A stretch of 64,000 nt of DNA from Setophaga petechia. Lineage: Eukaryota > Chordata > Aves > Passeriformes > Parulidae. The stretch's first letter is position 1, and each line of letters starts with the position of its first letter. The translations under genes and the position numbers were made by a program. This document shows positions 10,561 to 23,712 of the stretch, piece after piece. The notes under the pieces are model-generated. The model was not told where the DNA came from. It saw only the letters and a list, made by a program, of their open reading frames with translations, and did not search any database. Where the stretch lies: the NCBI GenBank assembly GCA_024362935.1, contig JANCRA010000172.1, forward strand, positions 1 through 64,000, read 5' to 3'.

Positions 10561-12680
10561 GTGAGCTGGATATCTCTGTTAGTTGTCAGCGCTGGTACAC
10601 GGCTGCCGGGAAATGCTAATCAGCCCTCGCCGAGAGGGGTGCAGCCTAGGTTGACACGCACATATGCGCTCGGACTGCTGCAGGGTCTGTGGCACGCACA
10701 CACACGCATCTCGCTCCTCACTGGGGTCGACCATGACCCCAACGCTTTGGTCTGGGCTTTGTTTGGTCCCGCGGTGGTATGATCCACTTTAAACGTCATA
10801 TACAACAAATACATTCCTAAATAACATAATAGCGTAGCTTATAGCCAGCAGCCCCCTTCTTCTCTAAGGAGCTTCCCCCCACCTCCTCTTACACTCTTCT
10901 TCCTTTTTTTTGCAGCTGGGTATATTTTATACCTGTAGTTTTGAATTTGATCCGCTGCTTTAAGTTTGGTGGAGGGTTCTACAGGAGAGGAGGTTATTAT
11001 TGTATATCCAATGATGGATTATACAGCTATCATTGAAATGACTAACAGCGAATCTAATGTCAGCCAGACAGTCGAGATTTGAAACGTTACGCACATTACC
11101 CTGATTTTACAAAATTTGGGCTAAGGAAAAGGTGAGGAGATATAATTTCCCACCATCCCTTTTACTAATTGTTGTCATTCCTCGCAACTACTTTTATAAA
11201 CTGATTGGGCACATTATGTGTAGTGTCTTTGTATTTCTAGTGGAGACCACTCCGATGCCAGAGAAGAGATCCTGACATCCCTCCTCAAGCCTTCTTCGGA
11301 ATATCTCCACCACCCACCTCCGCACACCAGCCCTTGCATCCCAGTGACCATCAAAACTGGTCTAGCAAGAGTAGCCAGGGTCCCCACCTTTCTGTACCTT
11401 CGGCAGTCTCAGGGAGAGGGGGTTTACAGTTCACAGGCAGAAAGTGCAATTTTTTTTCAGGTGGCCACACCTTGCACGGGGACCGCCATAGAAAAATGTC
11501 CGGCAGGATGCTCTCACTTAAAAAAGAGCGGAGGGTGACTCCATAGCACGTCCAGAGACACCTTGGGAGAAACGAGAGGGAGGGAAAAAGGGCAGGAGCC
11601 GTAAAGTGGGACCACCTTGGGAAGTGGTCGCCTTTCCCATCTTCACAGTTTCTGACTTGCTCCCCGGCTATTTTGCGCTGAAGGCGCTCAGACTGGAGAA
11701 GGAGTGGGTGCTGAAATGCTTAAAGGGTGCCTTTAAACCCAAAGCCTTCAATGAAGGCAGAAAGAATGGGGGTGGAGGTGGAAAAAAAGTTGGAAAATGG
11801 ATTCGCTGACAAGTAAGGATAATAAATGAGAGCCGCTTTCAGATAGATATCTCACTCGTGAAATTGCACCCAGCTGGTTGTGTAAGCAAACAAATAGTTT
11901 CATGTTAGGGACTCTCGACTTGTGGCTTGATGAATAGAACACGACAGAGGTAAATGGTTCTTTAACTCATTTAGGAATAAAACTCTTTGGCTTCCTAAGT
12001 AAGAGACCCTGTGACGCCATGGATCCTGAGCAAGCACTTTAACAAGAGTTTTATTGGTTTCCACTTCTGCTCCTGGATCTTCCCTCTCATTCTCCCCTCT
12101 TGTTCTCCTCCTCCCTCACACCTCTGTCTTTTTCCTTTTTTTTTTTTTTTTTTTTTAATGTTTTACTCTTTTTTATCTTTCTTTCATCCCTCCTTCTCGC
12201 TCTTTGTTTCTCTCTCTCTCTTTTTTTTTTTTTTTTCCTATTCCTCTTCAAAAGCACCTCGTAGAAGAAATTCTCCCACGTCATCAGCACCTGGAAACCC
12301 GGCAGGTTTGTAAAGTACCCGAACATAGCAGGTCTGTCCGTAGCACCTTAGAGTTGTGGTTTGTGAAATGTATTTTTTTAATTATTATTACTGGGGGAAT
12401 CACCACAGAAAACTCATCCTCCCTCTCTCTGACCCTCTGCGGATTGAACAGGGAAGGGTGTCTAAAAAAAAATCCCACATCCAAGTCAGTGGCTGTGAAC
12501 CCAGTGAGAAAGCAAACCTTTTAAAACAATTATATAGACAGGTTTCGTAGAGATCATGCATAGTTCCAAAGATATAAAACAAGCGAAACAAACGTGGAAA
12601 AGGGCAAGGGGACCTCAATTTCTACCTGTCCCAGTAAAACAGAGAGCAGAGAAGACAGATATAGGGATCTAAAAAAACAA
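10561..12680. other. unique intergenic DNA with T-rich tracts
   Basis: Mostly single-copy. T-runs lie at 12136-12156 and about 12221-12237 within a C/T-rich stretch (12090-12250). A plus-strand pair of splice-like signals (acceptor ending 10916, AAG|GTGAGG donor near 11131) is present but weakly supported. No gene identified. Confidence 0.45.
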
Positions 12681-12883
12681 AGAGGAGAGGAGAGGAGAGG
12701 AGAGGAGAGGAGAGGAGAGGAGAGGAGAGGAGAGGAGAGGAGAGGAGAGGAGAGGAGAGGAGAGGAGAGGAGAGGAGAGGAGAGGAGAGGAGAGGAGAGG
12801 AGAGGAGAGGAGAGGAGAGGAGAGGAGAGGAGAGGAGAGGAGAGGAGAGGAGAGGAGAGGAGAGGAGAGGAGAGGAGAGGAGA
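12681..12883 (+). repeat. (AGAGG)n pentamer array, about 40 pure copies
   Basis: Roughly 203 bases of uninterrupted AGAGG with no visible variant unit. All purine on the plus strand, so capable of mirror-repeat triplex (H-DNA) formation. The Arg/Glu/Gly and Leu/Ser frames across it are artefacts. Confidence 0.98.
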
Positions 12884-13218
12884 CTCTACCCGCTCTTTCA
12901 AGACTTATAAACTAACGCTTTGTATAGTCAAGGTGTCCCATGAACCGGAGGAAGCATATCGACAGCGCCTGTAAGAGCCGGGCACACGCGTTCGCGGACA
13001 CTCCCTGTGAATGGCTGCGCGCCGGGACACTGCTGGAGGGGGCGGCTGCAGCAAGCCCTGACATCCCTGTTGAGCCCTCCGTCCCTCTGTTCATCTGTCG
13101 GAGAGTCCATTCAAGCCAACCAGTGCCACCGTCCCTGCCAACCCTGCCTGCTCACAGCTGGTCGCATCTGTTGTCTGTTGAGAAGAGGACGTCTGGCTAC
13201 CACACCCCACAGGTAATG
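12884..13218. other. unique moderately GC-rich sequence
   Basis: No repeat and no recognisable protein; ends at the A/C-rich tract. Confidence 0.45.
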
Positions 13219-13445
13219 AGAAGAAACCAAACAGAACCAAAAAAATCAAACAAACACACTCACCTCAAAAACCAGGAAAAAACCCAACAAAAAAAAACCA
13301 CAAACAAAAACAAAACAAAAAACCAAACCCAAACCACAAAAAAACCCGAAACAAACAAACAAACAAACAAACAAAAAAACCCCAAACCCTCAACCAACCA
13401 GCCAAAAAAAAAAAAAAAAAAAAAACCCAAAACCGAAAAAACCCC
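13219..13445. repeat. A/C-only low-complexity tract
   Basis: CAAAA, CCAAA and CAAA units with an A-run; the complement of the G/T tracts elsewhere. Includes an (AAAC)n core near 13351-13375. Confidence 0.9.
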
Positions 13446-14939
13446 GCAACTAAACACCAGCAAAACCGAAGGTCCTATTCAGCCCTTTCTGTCAGATAAA
13501 AGACATTTCTGTCTTTGTGTAGGTAACCAACCAGTCTCCTGCGAGTGAACCCACGCAGAATCCACCTTTTCTTGTATTATTTCTGCTGACACTTGCAGTG
13601 ACCCCGAGCCAGATTTTCGTGCAAGACCCTCCATTTACCTCAGCAGGAAAAAAATCTTTTGCATGTTGATCCGTCGATTTTATTGGTGGCGATGAGACAG
13701 GTCACTCGTGATGGAGTCCCATACCCACGCTCCCTCCCCAGTTCCACTTTATTTCGACGGATACGGGGAAAGTGGGGGCTTGTCGTTTACCCCCACCCTT
13801 AGAGTGGGCTTACCACCCTCCTCCTGCAGATGAAGGAGGTGGGTGGAAGCCGAGCCACCCAAAAGGTGCCTCCCGGGGCAAGGGCGTGTAGAGAAATCCC
13901 AGGAAAGGTGAAGCCGCAGCCCGTGGCGTTCAGTGACAGCTGGAGGAGGAACGCGCACACAGGCTCGCACAGCGACCCTCGCCTCGGCGCTACCCCTGCC
14001 ACCGCCGGCAAGCCCCCCTCCTTCTCAACTCGGTTTCAACCTACCACTTAGCAGCATTTCCAAATATTTATTCGATTAAATGTATAGAAAAGGCCTAATT
14101 GGGCGGTGGGAGGAGGCAAGCTAGTTAGCGAGGTGCTAAGAGGAGTGGGAAGGAGCGCTTTGTTAACTGCCCTGCCCCGAGCAGGTCCCCTGCGCGGGGC
14201 TGGTCTGGGAGGGTCGCGCTCTCCCAAATTCCACCGACCCACAGCTTCCTCCCCTCCAACCCCACCCCAGCCTTTGAAGTGCTGCCGCAGCTGTTGGTGA
14301 GCATGGAGGGGCCGCGGAGCCCGGCGCGGCAGGATGCAGGGATGCGAGGGAACTCCCTGCCGCCCCCGCCTCCTGAGGAGCCTGGGGAACCGAGGAGCCT
14401 CCGGGGACAGCGCCCGGGCCCCCGGCAACAACACGGCAGAAGAAATGTAGATGAGGCTGGTTTTAAAGCAGTATATTGTAGATGACGAATAAGTCGGCAG
14501 AAACTTGCGGGGGGACTCCAGCCCGTCTCTACATCCACTTTTTTTTTCCCCCAGCAAATGACGCGATGATACAGTACTTTTAGCTGCCATACGAATGCCC
14601 GAGAAGCTGCAGCGTGGCAAAGGAAAACATCCACTGACACAACGCAGACTGGGTAGTTAACACTTCAGAACACAAGACCGTCTTATAAGCAAAGTTTAAT
14701 AAGGGATTGAAACACTTCTGTCTAGGCACATACATGGAAATAAGTGCATCTTGTACACCTCCTCTACACCTGCAAGTTTCTTGGCAATCCGTGGGTTATT
14801 ATTATTCATAAATATGAAAATTAATTGAAAAATATCTACGAAAAAGTTTGTCTGTTTTCATCAGTGGGATAACACTGTAATGAATTTATTTACATCTCAT
14901 TGGAAGAAACCGAGACCTGTTTTTCTCTTCCGATATCCC
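13446..14939. other. unique DNA with CpG-rich block at 13830-14430
   Basis: The GC-rich middle holds overlapping frames on both strands with no family identity. The last 300 bases are AT-rich single-copy sequence. Confidence 0.45.
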
Positions 14940-15118
14940 CGTTTGTTTTGTTTATTTTTAGGTAGAAGGAAGCTGGTTTTTGTTTTGTTGGTTTGTTTTT
15001 TGTTGTTATTTTTGGTTGGGGGGGTGTTTGTTTGTTTGCTTGTTGGTTTGGTGGGTTTGGGTTTTTTGGGTTCAGTTTTTTGTCTTTTGTTGTTTTTGTT
15101 TTTGTTTTTCTTTTTTTT
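14940..15118. repeat. G/T-rich low-complexity tract
   Basis: TTTTGTTTTG and GGTTTGGG-type units in the same style as 4590-4875. Confidence 0.88.
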
Positions 15119-16904
15119 AACTGCTAATTCATCTGGGTCCCAAATCACTATCCCACCATAAAGCAGTGCTGAAAATGCTTCTTTCAGCACCTCCCATGTC
15201 TGAGCATTCCCTCTCACTCCCTGTTGAGAGCCCGGAGGGGCTGCTGGACTCCCTTTCTCCAGGGAAGGCCCCGGGGAAGGGGCAGGAACAAAGCTCTCAC
15301 TCATGCAGGGTCCAAGTGAGTGACAAAAGGGAGGATGTCTGTCTGTCTGTCTAACTCCCAAATCCCTGTTCTTGTGTGCTCAGGTCTGGAATTATCCAAG
15401 TCCCCCCACTCCCAGCACCTATGAATACAGTCCGTTTCTCCATCCTGAATGGGGTGATAGCCCCATAAAGGATCTGCCCGTAATCTTGATTATCCAGCTA
15501 TAACTGTCTACTGTATAGAGCTGCTCTCACCTCAGATCTGCTGCGTCTAGAATATTAAAAACCCCAAGCGAGTTGAATTGGAGAATCTTGTTAAAGAAAG
15601 AAAAAAGGGAAAAAAAGAAATAAAGAATGAAAAAAAAAAAAGGATGGGAGAGATTGTGAGAGAGAGGGAGGGAGAAATAGGAGACTATGGAAGATAGCAA
15701 AAAAAAGGGAAAACACTGCCCATGTCTTCACAAACTGAACAGTCTACCTCATCTAGACATGTTTGGAGGGCACAGGAAGTGTCTGTGTGAGAGGGACAAT
15801 GTTATTTTTAAAGATCCAGCTTTATTAATACATTAAGAAAGAGCTCCCTTGGTAGTATGTGTTCTTACAGCTCTGTCTCAGATCCTATAAAACATTAATG
15901 CACTGAAAGCTCTTACAGAGATCCGCACCACCAGCTAGAAGCCTTTACCTTCAAAGGAGCTCCATTACAAAAACGATTTTTAATTTTCTGGGAAAAAAAG
16001 AGACAAGCTGAAATGAAAAGGGGTTTTTGGCACAGAGCTCAGGCCCTGGCAGTGGGTGGGCCATGGTGTGGGATGTCACAGCCTGTGTTTTTTGCATGGC
16101 CATGGCATGTAAGCATACATGAAATGCACTAGCTCACCACCCAATGAGCAAGCATCCAGCTGGATTTCTATATTAATGGAGTGGGAATACCCTCCACACA
16201 CAGCAACTGGATTTGGGAAAAAAATCATGAGATCTGTTCTGGCTGACAGTAAGCACAAGGCATGCATACTGGAGTACATGTTGGGGTCTGCGAGCCCTTG
16301 GAGTGGAAAAGAAGATAAAAAACCAAAAAAAGGCAAGCCCAGCCAAGTCCTCAGAAGTGGAAAGCCATCATGCCTGGAACAAACAGGACCCATGGCTAGA
16401 GTATGCCTCCTGCTGCACAGGCAGAGGTGGTGGCATGTGGTGACTTCAATCCGTGCCCATGGTGTCTGAGAGTAAAAAGCAAGGTGTGAACTCAGCAGAA
16501 AATCCAGGTGATGGGAAAAGGTGTTTCAAAAAGGGGCAGGCCAGGCTGACAGGCCCATCAGCCTTGGTGAAAGGTTTGTGGTGCAGTCCCAGTGAGGCGA
16601 GGTCACCTAAGGCATCACACTGCAACTCCTGCTCCTTTTTTCTAGGCCTTGACAGCTCAGCCTTAAGCTTATAGATTCAAGTCCATTTTGGAGCATCCCG
16701 TAGTTTGCACGACTTGGTTGCCCTTCCCAAGTATTTTTTAAGTTCTCCTTTTTAGCACCAGTAAAGGAGTTAAACATGTGGGGAGATTTTTGTTGTTATT
16801 GTTTATGGGGTTTTTCCTTTATTTTTTTTCTTTTTTTTTTTTTTTGTGAATTGTTGGCATGTTTTAAGCAACAAGACTCATGGGTTGTGGGGTGATAAGT
16901 TGGG
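15119..16904. other. unique DNA just downstream of NR2F1
   Basis: A short A-rich/GA-rich stretch (15597-15710) sits within otherwise single-copy sequence. The 16040-16680 stretch is less AT-rich but shows no gene or known repeat signature that I can name. Confidence 0.45.
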
Positions 16905-17755
16905 AGTTTTTTGCTAAATTCTTTTATTTTTTTTAAATTCTCACTTCAATTTTAATTCTTGAAGAACAGCTTTGACAACATATATCGCACTCATTATAAG
17001 AAGCAAAGGGTTATATCAAAAATTATTAGTATAGAATCACCGGAAACCTGGTTTGGAACCAGAAAAAAATACAAAACAGATATAGATACATAGACACAGG
17101 ACAATTCTTTTATAATTATTTGGAAAATGTTATTTTCCCCTAATTCTCCTTTTTTTTTTTTCCTTTATGCGCATATGATGTTTTAACTTTTACCAAAATT
17201 GAAAATAAAGACTAATATATTACAAAAGGATTAGCAATGTTCATAGTAAATGTTTGCGCACGGAAATTTTGTTGTTGTTTGCTTGGTTTTGGGCGGTTTT
17301 GTTTTTGCTCTACACAAGGTTCAGTTCAGTTTCAATGCTTTTTTGTTTTGTTGGTTTACTGTACAGCATATATCAACAACAGTCCACAATAAATCCTGGA
17401 AGATCCAGTATCCCCTTCAGGTTTGATTAATATCCCCTCAATACTCATTTTTTTTTTGTCTCTTTTATTAATATTATTTATTTCTTTTTTCCTCCTCTCC
17501 GAAAAAAAAACGAAATGAAACAAAACAAAAAACCAAAATAGGCCAAAAAAAAAAAAAAAAAGGCGAAATATCACAACCTCCACGGACGACAGGTCCGTCC
17601 TTCTCCCCTCCACGGCCACATCTCTGCTCCCACTCGCCCTTTCTTTTGTTCAGTGTCCACCTCCCGGGGCCCCCCCGCACCCCGAGTGCCCCTGGGTGCG
17701 AGCGCTCCCCTCTCCGCCGCTCCGCTGCCTCTCTGCCGGGGGTGCGGGATGGGCT
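16905..17755 (-). other. NR2F1: NR2F1 3' UTR (end inferred)
   Basis: Minus-strand sequence after the stop codon. It begins GC-rich (to about 17580), then becomes AT-rich with short A and CAAAA tracts. Minus-strand AATAAA signals (TTTATT on plus) occur at 17477-17482, 17464-17469 and 16923-16928. The last follows a long AT-rich stretch with UTR-like character, and cleavage about 15-25 nt beyond it would end the transcript near 16905. Which signal is used cannot be told from the sequence. Confidence 0.45.
16923..16928 (-). promoter_or_regulatory. NR2F1: candidate distal polyadenylation signal of NR2F1 (AATAAA)
   Basis: The minus strand reads AATAAA here, about 830 nt beyond the stop codon. Upstream alternatives lie at 17464-17469 and 17477-17482. 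The choice of this one is inference from the extent of AT-rich, UTR-like sequence. Confidence 0.35.
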
Positions 17756-18036
17756 CTAGGAGCACTGGATGGACATGTAAGGCCAGTTGAAGCTGCTCCC
17801 CGACAGTAGCATATCCCTGATGAGGGTTTCGATGGGGGTTTTACCTACCAAGCGGACGAAGAAGAGCTGCTCGATGACGGAGGAGGAGACGGTGCGCAGG
17901 GAGGGCAGCCGCAGCAGCAGCTTCCCGAAGCGGCTCGGCTGGTTGGGGTACTGGCTCCGCACGTACTCCTCTAGCGCACACTGCGATTTCTCCTGGAGGC
18001 TCTCGATGTGCGCAGCATCCGATAGGCCGCAGGCGT
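17756..18036 (-). CDS. NR2F1: NR2F1 coding exon 3: C-terminal ligand-binding domain and AF-2
   Basis: The last coding exon completes Asp327 and encodes residues 328-419 plus the stop TAG (17758-17756). It carries the C-terminal helices of the ligand-binding domain, ending in the AF-2 region [18 protein letters not shown] (394-411). In COUP-TFs this region controls coregulator binding and autorepression (family knowledge). The final residues MSIQCS are typical of NR2F1; NR2F2 ends MAIQ. The acceptor is ctgcag-like, ending at 18037. Total coding length over the three exons is 451+528+281 = 1260 nt, or 419 residues plus stop. No frameshift or premature stop is visible. Confidence 0.97.
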
Positions 18037-18194
18037 CTGCCCACCGCAGCGCACACGCGGAGGCAGCCGCAGAACGGCGGGAGGAGAGTGGAAGAAGGAG
18101 GCGGAGGAGGAGGATAAAGCGGGGGGGAGATGGTTAGTGGCTGGGAACCACACAGGGAAACTCTGCGAGGATGGGGGGCAGCCCAAAGGCGCAC

Positions 18195-18282
18195 CCCCAT
18201 CCCATCCCATCCCGTCTCATTCCATTCCATCCTATCCCACCCCATCCCACCCCACCCCACGCTACCCCATCCCGTCCCGCAC
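18195..18282 (+). repeat. (CCCAT)n/(CCCAC)n imperfect pentamer array in intron 2
   Basis: About 17 variant pentamers, all C-rich on plus and G-rich on minus, starting about 160 bp from the exon 3 acceptor. On the NR2F1 transcript strand it reads as GGGAT/GGGTG units. Confidence 0.9.
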
Positions 18283-18386
18283 ACCACTGTCAAATAAATA
18301 ACGCGACCTCGCTGTGCCTCGTTGCCACCGTGGGTGTTTTCACCCAGGATGTGATGGGGTGCCAACACCCCACTCGTCCCAGTCTC

Positions 18387-18430
18387 ACATACACACACAC
18401 ACACACATTCACACACGCATACACACACAA
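18387..18430. repeat. (CA)n microsatellite in intron 2
   Basis: Imperfect CA run. Confidence 0.9.
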
Positions 18431-18580
18431 ACCCCCACATTTCCTTTTCACATCCCCCCACCGACACTCCGTACTGCCGAGCGTGGTTTCTGCTCCAGGG
18501 AGCCCATCACCGGGATGCTGGAAACCTGGACCAGCCCCCTTAAATAACGCCGAGAGGAAGACAAATAGGGTATTGGGGAA

Positions 18581-18612
<32 letters not shown>

Positions 18613-18638
18613 CAACAACACCACCAACAACAAAAATA
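18581..18638. repeat. (AAT)n followed by (AAC)n microsatellite in intron 2
   Basis: AAT units change to AAC units, then CCA/ACA variants. Confidence 0.92.
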
Positions 18639-21600
18639 ATTAGCAGAGTTGCACACAAGCAGAGTGAGACACAAGGAGTTTGTTTACACGGCTGCACATC
18701 ACAGAGAGGCAGTGACTGGGTCCTGCAGCGACTGGCAGGGAGCTGGCTGGGGGATGCCGTGGGGCAGGGGAGTCTCCTCTGCTCCTGCCTCTCTGCCAGT
18801 GATCGCAAATTTGCGATGTCTTTGCAGGCTGTGTGATAAATCCGGTAGCAAAGGGCTAGGTCAGTTCCAGCTTGTGCTCAGCAGGCGTCTGTAGCTCTCA
18901 GACACAAAGCTGGGAAGAGCTGCAGCAGCTAAGCCTTGCCTAAATGAAACCAGAAAGACTCCTTCCTTATAGGTCCTTCTGGCACCCAAACTGTCAGAAA
19001 CATAAACCTTGCACCTTGCAGAACTATGTGACCTGGGCAAGCGTGCACTAATCCGAGACCAGAAGCCCTTTACATCCACATATTGTATCGATAGACCTTA
19101 TTCTGTTTATATAGATACAAGCAGAGAGGTATGGATGCATCTGTGCATTTGCACACACATAGAGACACTTACAAGCACATATCCTATCTCAAAGAACATA
19201 TAACCCAAACCAGAGGATAATTGGGAACCAGCTGCTTGTGGAAGGACTTTCTCAGGAAATTGCAGTCATGGAAAAGTTGTGGGTATGCCCAGATGAAACC
19301 ATCCACATTGTTTCGAAGATTCAGAAAAGATATTTAAAACACCAAACTAAAACAATAACTGAAAAACCTAACAAAACAACCAACCAACACACAAAAAAGC
19401 CCCCTCCAGCCATCAAGATCAGAGCAAGGCAGTCAGCTAGCAGTGCAGGTAAACAGATCAAAGCCAGACTTTACTAATATATAGATCCATATATGAATTA
19501 GTTAATGACCCCTAAAAAAACATTATAAAAATGTGAATGTACAGTTGTGACCCTGGAAAGACTCAACAAATCAACAAATTATTCAAAGCTAAAAATAAAA
19601 TAAATTCTGTTGCACAGGCATTTTTGAAGCTTAAGTCTTCCCTTATCGAGAACTAACTTTGCAAAGATTTCTGAACACCTTCATCTACAATACTATGGCC
19701 TCAAGCAAAAATACAAATAAAACAAGCCGTAATTTAGGAACTTCTGAGAAGGAGAACCTTTGACCTGAGCTGTGGACTTGGCATCCCTCAGACATACAAT
19801 TATCTGAGCCAGGCTGCTCTGCTAATCCATACTTCGCCTTTAATGCAATGATATTTTGCAACATCTAAAGCACCAGGTTGCAACATACATATCTATCAAA
19901 AGCTGAGGCCTGTTCTTGTTTGCAATACATATCAAAAACCACAGACCTGTTCATATGTTGATTGCCACAAATCAGATTCCATATTTACATATATCTTGCT
20001 ATTTTACATGCATTATCTGCCCATTATGCATTAGGATCCTATTCAACTTCCAAACAATGCAATATGAAAGGGTCGTACTGACATCCTGGCAGAGTTTTTT
20101 TCTTTATGCCCCATATGTCATACCCTTAAGGTTAGTAAAATATTTATCAGACATTTACAATAAGTGCACCTAGAAGTGCAGGTCACTGGACAATGTGGAT
20201 GGTGAACTTGCCCTCTAAAAGGGCATCAGCCTGATGTGTTTTTGAAAAATTGCCACAGGTTTTGCCTTAGACCTCCAAAAACTCAGAATTTTCTCATGCC
20301 GATAGTATCTGTTTGGCTTAAATTATTTTAAATGGTCTGGCATATGCCTTCACTTGGGTTTTATTTCACAGCCTAAAGTGGGGGTGGGAAGGCTCAATTC
20401 TCCCTTCAGAATGAGATTAAAAATAATAATAATTAAGGGATCCATAACTTGATTAGATTATGTAGCCTAGAGAGGTGCAATCCATGGGAAAAATAATGCA
20501 ACCCATGTTTACCGAAGGTAAATTATTATTCCATCTCAGAAAGTGGGCTAATGTGAAAATCCTGTGTGTGCCTTGCTTTTTTATATGGCAGTGTGTCAAT
20601 AAGGGAAAGCTCTATATTTCTTCTTCCAGTCTATGGTAAAGAAATTATGTAAATAAATAACCATTACTGTTCAACACACTCCAGCCTTCCCTTTGTAGTG
20701 GTGGCAATGTATTTCATGTTACATGTTCCGAAGAGTTTAGTGTTCAGAAAATATAGACGTAATCAACTGGCAACTAACTAGAAATCAAAAGTTCTTATTG
20801 CGCTGCAAATAGATTTATTTGATTTATGTTATCTGTCTCTGTCTGTTCCCAGAAATATTTATTTATGACGATGAAATGGTAGATGCAGGAATTAATAATG
20901 CCAAAGTTTGGCAGTGGGGAGAAGGAGATGAAGGCAAGGAGGAGGGTATGCAAGAGAAGGGTAAAGGAGGAAAGAAGGGAGCTGGTTTTGGGTTGCTGCA
21001 CAGTTTTTGGATGGTGTCCAGAATTTTACAGAATAAATACATGCTCTCTGGAGCCCAAATGTAGAAACCACTACAGCAAAAATCCATGCCAGTTTTAGAC
21101 ACTTTGTCCTCAGTGAAGGACTTTGCACAATATGCCTAAAAATGTCTTTTCTGTCACTTAAAGTTTGTTTAAAAGTTGGATGACTTAGAGAAAGGCTTCT
21201 CATTAATTCCTCTCTGAATATGAAATGAAAATAAGTTTAGTGAAAAGTGGAATTGTGTGGATGGGGTAAAGAGTAGTAGTTACTCCTGACAGCAGTATTT
21301 CCATTTTCTGAGATGCCCTGTGTGATTCTGCTCTGAAATAATATTATTGTTCCCTTCCTTCATTCTCCACTCCACTGTGGGAAGGGGTTTCTCCCCTCAC
21401 AAATGTTATTACATTTGGTTTTATTATATGTAAATGAAGGGCTCCTCTAAAGCCACTTACCCTTTTTCCAGCCAAGGGCAATTGTTTCAGAAGTAAAGGG
21501 GGAAGATTGGAGGGAACAGGAAGAGAAGAAAAAGAAAAAAAAATAAAATATTGCCTCAACCAAGTCCCTATCAGGGGCAATCTCCTTCACATGGCCTTTG

Positions 21601-21819
21601 ACATGTGGAAGGGCTGAGGCACAGGCCAGACATTTTCCCAGGTCTGCTTGGGAAGAATATCTCCAAGTTAGGTCTGGGGGGGGAAAAAAGGCTCTCCTTG
21701 GCTATCCATGTGTATTGATGAGCTTCCTGAAACAAATGGAAAAGGAAAGTCTGGGAGTCTGCAAGCAGGCTGTGGAGTTAAATCACCCTGATAAATGCAG
21801 GCAGGTCTCTTTGTCACTC

Positions 21820-22290
21820 TTGAAAAACATGTTTCCGTCAAGAAGACTTATTATGATAAAATACATTAAAATGTCGAGTTGGCTATTCAGTAAATCTTCC
21901 ATTTGTTTTAAGATTTGCACATTATCCTTTGCAAAGAAATATGCTCTCCAATGCTGCGAGACTGCATTTGCACTGGAAGTAAAAGGGGGCAGTCACAGTA
22001 CATGTCTCTGACCACCCTGCATACAAATTAGATACTCCTGTCTAAATAAATTATCTGATGTTCAAATCGATATTAATACTACATTTGCTACATTACAATA
22101 TAGTGCAAATTTAGGAGACATTTTAATACAATGTAAATACTGTCTTTCGTGCTTGAAAGGCAGCAAATATTGATGGATTATAAACTGCTCAGTGTTAAAC
22201 AAGGCCTTTGAACGATTTGCCATCTTTGTTCAGGAATGCTTTTAATTTTGCCTCGGCCTGGTTTTAAGTCACATTTATCAGAAGTGTTTA
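21820..22290. promoter_or_regulatory. candidate conserved element in NR2F1 intron 2
   Basis: AT-rich single-copy block about 0.65 kb from exon 2 with no repeats. Contains TCF/LEF-like CCTTTGAAC (near 22206), ATCGATATTAAT, and AAATATTGATGG. Likely a cis-regulatory element by its character; conservation is untested. Confidence 0.3.
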
Positions 22291-22860
22291 GTTTTTGCTA
22301 ATCGGGAAAAGAGGGGAGAAGCTCATACAAGAGAGGAGCTAGGGAATGGGGAGAGGAGATGTAAAAATGAAAAAGAAAAAAAAAGAAAAACAAGTAGGAA
22401 AGGTGGCAATTAGTCATATCGTGATGATAATTAGAGTCATTAAAAAACTACACTGCCCAGACTCTTATCTTGCCTTGTTTCCATTTCCTATATTTCCTTC
22501 ACATAGTTCCTCTTTGATGTTTATAAATTCTCCCTTGCAGGTTACAATAATAGTATACGTATTATATTCTTATAGGCTATGACCAGAGCACTTCAAAGGC
22601 AATGCTAATGCAACTTTCCTGCTAGTTAATTCAAACCATCTATCACAGGGAAAAATTGTTAACATGCATGTTTCCACCGCCTACACTTAATTTGATTTTG
22701 GTTTTTAGTATTTTTTTTTGGAGGGGCTGTGTGTTAAAGAGCCAGTATCTGTGGCAATGAGGATGATCCCTGGACCAGAGCGTATCCCCATCAGGTGCTA
22801 TGCTTCCTCGACCTCCAGTCCCTTTCCTTTAAAAAGAATTCTACTTAAATTATTTCCTTA

Positions 22861-23712
<852 letters not shown>

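Noticed and set aside
10915..11131. Splice-flanked segment (cttttttttgcag ... AAG|GTGAGG) downstream of NR2F1
   Set aside because: Acceptor is good but the donor is only fair, and no supporting frame, strand context or partner exon exists; too weak to list as an exon.
12554..12974. Long Arg/Glu/Gly and Leu/Ser frames
   Set aside because: Direct translation of the AGAGG array in opposite directions.
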